Source: Monodelphis domestica
Lineage: Eukaryota > Chordata > Mammalia > Didelphimorphia > Didelphidae
Assembly: GCF_027887165.1 (NCBI RefSeq)
Contig: NC_077232.1
Location: 56,353,788 to 56,417,787, forward strand
Direction: 5' to 3'
DNA length: 64,000 nucleotides
Numbering within the stretch: the stretch's first letter is position 1; each line of letters opens with the position of its first letter. Position numbers and translations under genes: made by a program. Of this stretch, positions 51,001 to 57,000 are shown one piece after another. The notes beneath the pieces are model-generated. The model was not told where the DNA came from, did not search any database, and saw only the letters and a list, made by a program, of their open reading frames with translations.

Positions 51001-54000
51001 TGCTCTCCTAAATTTGTCCTGTTTCCTTGCTTTCATACAGGCTGCCTTCCTTCATTCTTCAAACAATTCCTTTAAAAAAAGGAACACCTTATTGTCTGTC
51101 TTAGTACCAATCAAAGAAAGAAGGGCAAGGACTAGGAAAAAAGTTAAGTGACTTAATCAGGGTCACACAGATAGGAAATGTCTGAGGCCATATTTGAACT
51201 CAAGTCCTCCCAACTCTAGGTCTGGCACTCTATCCATAGAGCCACCCTGCTGACCCTAATGCATTCCCTTCTCATATATCTTAACTCTTTAGCTTCCTTA
51301 AGGCTCAATTCAGGTTCCATCTCCTCTAGAATACCTCTCATTTCCCATGCTATCTTTTCTCAAATATTACTGTGTTAATTTATTTGTGCATGTATGGCAT
51401 TGTTCAATGGAATGTAAACAATTTGAAAATAGGAATTGTCTTATATCAGGTGCCTTTCATATTGTAGGTATTTAATAAATTCATGCTGGATTGAAATTGG
51501 ATTTTGAGGATTTCAAAATCTCTTAGTCTGGGGGAAGCTAGGTGGTTCAGTGAATTGAGAGTCAGACCCAGAGGTCCTAGGTTCAAATCTGGCCTCAGAC
51601 ACTTCCCAACTGTGTGACCCTGAGCAAGTCACTTAACCCCCATTGCCTAGACCTTACCACTCTTCTGCTTAGAACCAATACCCAGTATTGATTCTAAGAT
51701 GGAAGGTAAAGGTTAATATAAAAAAAATCTGTTAGTCTGATTTGAGGGGTGGCTCAAAACCCCATTTTCCCAATGTTTTGGTAAATCACTACTGCTCCAA
51801 TAAGGGATGCCAAAAAAAAGAAAAGGAAAAAAGAGTAACTCATGTCCCCTCTAAGCATAAGTAACCTAAATGAACAAGACCTCCAGGACACACAGGTAGG
51901 CAATATTTAATAATAATCCAAGTTCTAATCTTCCCATCATCTTACATTTGGGTAAGTACTATTCATTTTTATGGCTTAAGTAAAAAAAGGTATTACCTTT
52001 TTTTTTTAACAAGTCATTTTTCACCCCTTCTTGCCATATTTGTCCGTTGGAGAAAAGAGAACAAGCTAAGCAAACTGAACAATGAGTGCTTTGACTAGCA
52101 TTATGAAGCTATCATGCTCGATCCTAATTTAACCCCTATAATACCCTATAGGGCAGGTATTATTATCCCCGGGAAACTGATGAGGAAACAGGAACAAAAG
52201 GGTTACATGGCTTGCGAAAGTCCTTCAACCAGGCAGCAAGAAAGCTGGGATGAGAATGTGGGTCTCCTGACTCTCAGCCCAGTATCACTAATCCTGATGT
52301 GTTGTCAAGGCAAACAACAACTTTCAACAAAGGGATATTCCCTGGAGTACTTTTAAAGAGCTGGTGGTAAAGGGAACGCAGAATACAGTAACAGAGTTCC
52401 TAGTTACTATTGTTTCAAAGCAAACAAAGCTAACTTCATGCTGGTTTTTCCAAAAGGCTTTAAAAGAGGTAGGCTGAACTTACAGAGAGTTTGAATGCGA
52501 ATTCCTCAGCAGCGGTGTGGAGCCCGTAGAGCCATTGTGTGGCAACTTTGGTGAGGAAGGCAAAGAAGAGTCTGTCATCTCCTCAATGTCGGAATGGGAG
52601 GAAGCTGACTTGGGGGACTTCTTCTTACCAAAAGCTTGCTTGAAGGAACTTCGTAACTGAAAAGACAAGACAGTAAGCATAGAAGGGATCCTAAGAAATA
52701 TAGACCTAATCTTTGCCAGGGCAGAAAGACAGACATGCAGACGTTTGAAGGCAAGTGGAAACATAATGTCCCAACCTTCCAAGGAGGAAGGTCAAAGACT
52801 TCTTTCCCTTTCGATAGGGCATTGGGGGAGAGGCAGGAATCAGAAACCACTGAAAGGACAAAACCTGGGGACAGCATTCCATGCCTACTCTTTTGTTGGA
52901 ATCTACAGGTAGAAACAGCAAGACGGGATGTGGCTCAGCAGACAGATGGATGTTTGGATGATGAGGTTACAATAGCAACAAAGCAATATGTTTAGACACG
53001 GTAAGGGATGCCAATGAGGTTAGTCATATGGATGGATGGGTTAGCTTGGTATTTGATGTTTTAAAGTTTGTCTTGCTTACCTCATTGACCTGCCAGAGGA
53101 AGCGCAAGCAAAAATTGGGAAGGGGAAGGAAAAAAGACAATTTTTAACAGATAAAGCCAGTGAATGGGGAAAGCTTTGGACTTTTCAGACATAACATGAC
53201 CAATAAACATCACACAAAAAAAAAAGCAGGTAAATCTAACTGATATAGTCAAAATATGAATATTTGGGAATCCCAGAGGCTTTCTCCATTATAGAAGAGG
53301 AGTAATAGAGCTTTTGGCCTCCATGTGGTTCAAATTCTTTCAAACTCTCCCTGGCTAACAGGAATGTTTTTCATACTTTTTCCGTGCCTGTTATTTTCAA
53401 TAGCAGAATTTTTGCTACTCTTTTACCTCCTTCCATCTTTTTGCCCTTCATCAGTATTGTCTACGCAAAAACGCCAAGTCAGTTCCACTCTAGGTTGGAT
53501 GTTTTTATGTTTAAATTACTGTAAGGTTTTTTTTTTTTTGAGTCATTAACTTTGTCTGAAATAATTTCCTTTCACAAAGATAGTATAGTATAGCCATAGT
53601 GGGTGTCCAATAAATACTTGTATGATTAAATCCAAATTCTAAAACAGAATAATGGCTCCCAGGCTCTGGAGACTTCTATCACCCATGCTCGACCAGCTAC
53701 AGATCAAGCTTAAGGATTACCAAGGTCTGATATTTTTCTTTCTACTTCCTACTTTGTGGTCACTTAATAATTGGTTGGGACCCAATATGAGTTGACAAGA
53801 AATGGTTAAACTAAAAACTGACCTGCCATTGTTCTAAAGACCCTATCATTCTTTCTAGAACAAAACATTGTAGGGAAGGGGGTTGAAACTGTTGGAAAAA
53901 ATTGTATTTGGATACATGTGAATTGATATGGTCTGTGCTTTCCTAGTCTCACAATATTATGCTTAAATAAAAGTTGCTTTTATGTTAAATAGACCTTAGG

Positions 54001-57000
54001 CTATAGGAAAATAAATAGTATATAGATTACGTCCTTCTTAGAAAAGACAGTTCTTTCTTTACTTTGAGAACCAATCAAAGTATTTAACATAGCAGAACTT
54101 GAAAAATGTTTATTGACTAATTAACTAATCATGTTATGTTTAATTCACAAAATGATTTCCTAAAAGTCATCTGTGATTTTAAAGTTTTTTATAAGCAGGG
54201 TAAAGGAACTGGGCTTTTTAGTATTTGCAAGTAGCAAAGGTGTATCACGACTAAAATGCCGACCCTCTTTCCCATTTTATCAGACCTTGCCACCCATCCA
54301 GGATAATGCAAAATGAGTGAGAAGTGTATGGGATGAATGACAATTTCTAGAACATTTAATAGACCATGATGATAACATGACAATGTTACCCCTATACCTG
54401 GAAGATGGAGACAATTTTGGAAGAACACAAGACACCAGTTATTCTGAGAAGAAAGGATGCCTAAACCATTCAAAAGTTCTAACAGTTCTGTGCCATTTCA
54501 CTGAATGCCAACAGTGGAACCAAAAGATCAGGAGATTTGCCCCTCAGTAAAAGTGGAGCGAATGACAGTAACACATTATCCCTTTGGAGGGTCATCATCA
54601 TTGATTGCACTGTTGTAATGGTAAAAAAATTCAAGTAGATTTGCTGAAGATATAAAAACATGAATAATACCATAGTGGGAGATAATTCAATTAAACTTGC
54701 CATTTCATAACCAGGACTCTTCACTCACTGCCTGAAAACTATATTCGTATTTCTCTTGTAAGAAAGGATATTAGGGGCATTCATAAAGAAGGCTGAGTTG
54801 CCTCCAGGTTCGCTCTGATAAAGCATACATATGAAAAAATAGGCCACCAAAGTCAGTGAGCACAAACCAAAGCAAGAGAGAACTGAATGAAAGAAAATGT
54901 TAGTTCTGGAATCCAGAACCTCATGCACAATGCAAAAACAAAGGAAATATGGGATATTTATAAAACTGAAAGCCTACATTTCACAGCCTAATGGAACAGA
55001 AAAATTCGAAGGTAATGGCTGTTTGATAAATTCTATGATCACACTGAGCCCATCATTGAAAGGAATAAATTGCTATGTAGCTAAAAAATTTGCTAGACAA
55101 TCATTTTTCTGTGATATATAGCAGTTATCCAAATTGCATGCATTTTTGTGTCTTATTCAGTCTTATTGTGATTATTCATGAGATCATAAAGTAAGAGCTG
55201 GAAAGGATCTTAAAAGATTATTTAGTTCTACACCATCAGTGTATAGGTGAGGAAACTGAGTCACAGAGAGGGCAAGTGATTTGTTCAAGGTCATGCCAAT
55301 AGACCAGGGCTTAAACCCAGGTCTTCTCATTCTAAATATATTCTCTTATAGTGTTTCTTATCTATCAATATTGGTAAATTATATTTACCCAATTTTTCCT
55401 CTTCTTTTTCTTTGAATCACTCTCTATGTTGCTCCCCACACTAGAGTGACTGGTAGCACTGTTGATGCTGGAGACACTATCTGAGGAGTGTTGTCTTCGG
55501 ATACGGAGGTCAGCTGACTGTGAAGTACCATTGCCTGCACACAGAAAGAGAAACTTTTGACTTGATGAATGGTTTATCATTGGGAAAAGTTGGTAGACAG
55601 ACATACACATTCTTCTGTTACTGGTGCTTGATTTAGAGGACTGATTCTTTTTTAATCAGTACCTGTAGACTTCAAAGGACTCTTTGCTAAGTAAAATGAC
55701 GTGATGATATACTCCTTTCCCCTATACTTGACCCAAAGAAGTCAGAATTTTCTCTTTGGAAAGGTAAAGCACAAAAAGAGTGTCTCCCTCCCAAATTCTT
55801 TTCCAATTTGAGGTAAGAATTAAGTCCTTTACAAATAAACTATGAAAGTATTTGACCATCTTCTTTATTTCTTGGGGCTGAAAATTTCCAAAGAAGAGCA
55901 ACATGACTATAAACAATTAAGATCATTGGATTATAGATTTAGATCTGAAATCAAGCAAGAGATTTCTACTTAGTACAAATAATTGTTCCTACATAGACAA
56001 TGATAAGACATGAAGAGGACCATCATGGTATAAGACCTGCAATAATGTTGTTCAGTTATTCTAGGCATGTCCAATTCTTCGTGATCTCATTTAAGTTTTC
56101 TTGGTAATTTCCTTCTCCAGGTCTTTTTATAGATGAGCGAACTGAGGCAGAGTTGCTCAGGGTCATACAGATAGTAAATGTCTGAGGCCAAATTTGAACT
56201 CAAAGATAAGTTTTCCTGATTCCAGGTCCAGCTCTCTATGCATTTTGCCACTAAGTTGCCCCACAATAATAATAGTCATGGTAATAGTAGCAACAACAAA
56301 AATGATAATTGACATTTTTATAGTGCTTGAAGGTTTTATAAATATTATCCTTTTTGATCCTCATAAGAATTCAGTGAGGTAAGTACTATCACGGCATCAT
56401 ATGTATACTCAATCCAGAAGGGCTTGCAGTCTAATACTCTCATTTAGGATACTGAGGTCCAGGGAAATTAAATGACTTGTCCAAGATCAAAAAGGAAGCA
56501 AATGATAGAGCCAGGATCTGAATCCAAGATTTATGACTCAAAATCCAGAACTTACTTTTTGCTACTTGGGGAAATGGACTAAAATATATTAAATTAATCA
56601 TTACATAAAGGTGTCAAATAGTCTGAATAAGTGATTTTAATACTTTGGCTCAACCTGCTCTCAAACATCTTTGTCTCATTCAGAATTCTTTCTATCATCT
56701 ATGTGGAATTAACCATTATGTATGAGGTAGAATGAGCAGTATAGTAACTAGTCCTGTCCATTAAAGTAAATAAGCTGCTATACTCTGATAGTAGTAACCA
56801 GATGAGAACACATCTCAAAGATTGTAGGCCAAGTAGGAAAAGTTCCTGAAAGCAATTGGATGAACTGGAATGATGAAGCACAGGAAGTCTGCTGGAATTG
56901 TTTGAGATGTGGTCATGCCCTGTGGTTCTCCTATAAAACAACAGGCCAGTTTAGAACTCAGAGATGAGTAAATTGGCAAGCTGGTAGAGAGGAATTCTAG

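Larger units (their letters stand above)
50300..51490 (+). mobile_element. L2 LINE 3' region split by two SINEs
   Basis: L2 order is seen in three pieces: 50,300-50,605 (AAATAATCTTCCTCTAGCAC, CATTCCCCTGCTCAAACATC), 50,870-51,065 (GAAATCTGGCTTCAATCTCT) and 51,258-51,490 (GGCTCAATTCAGGTTCCATC, GGTATTTAATAAATTCATGC). Confidence 0.8.
40452..52483 (-). other. NAV1: NAV1 intron between e5 and e6 (12 kb)
   Basis: The donor is GTAAGT and the acceptor CTCTAG. It is filled with nested repeats and a 3.6-kb L1. Unlisted stretches (41,160-41,600, 42,640-43,270, 44,520-45,590) show nothing I can name. Confidence 0.88.
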
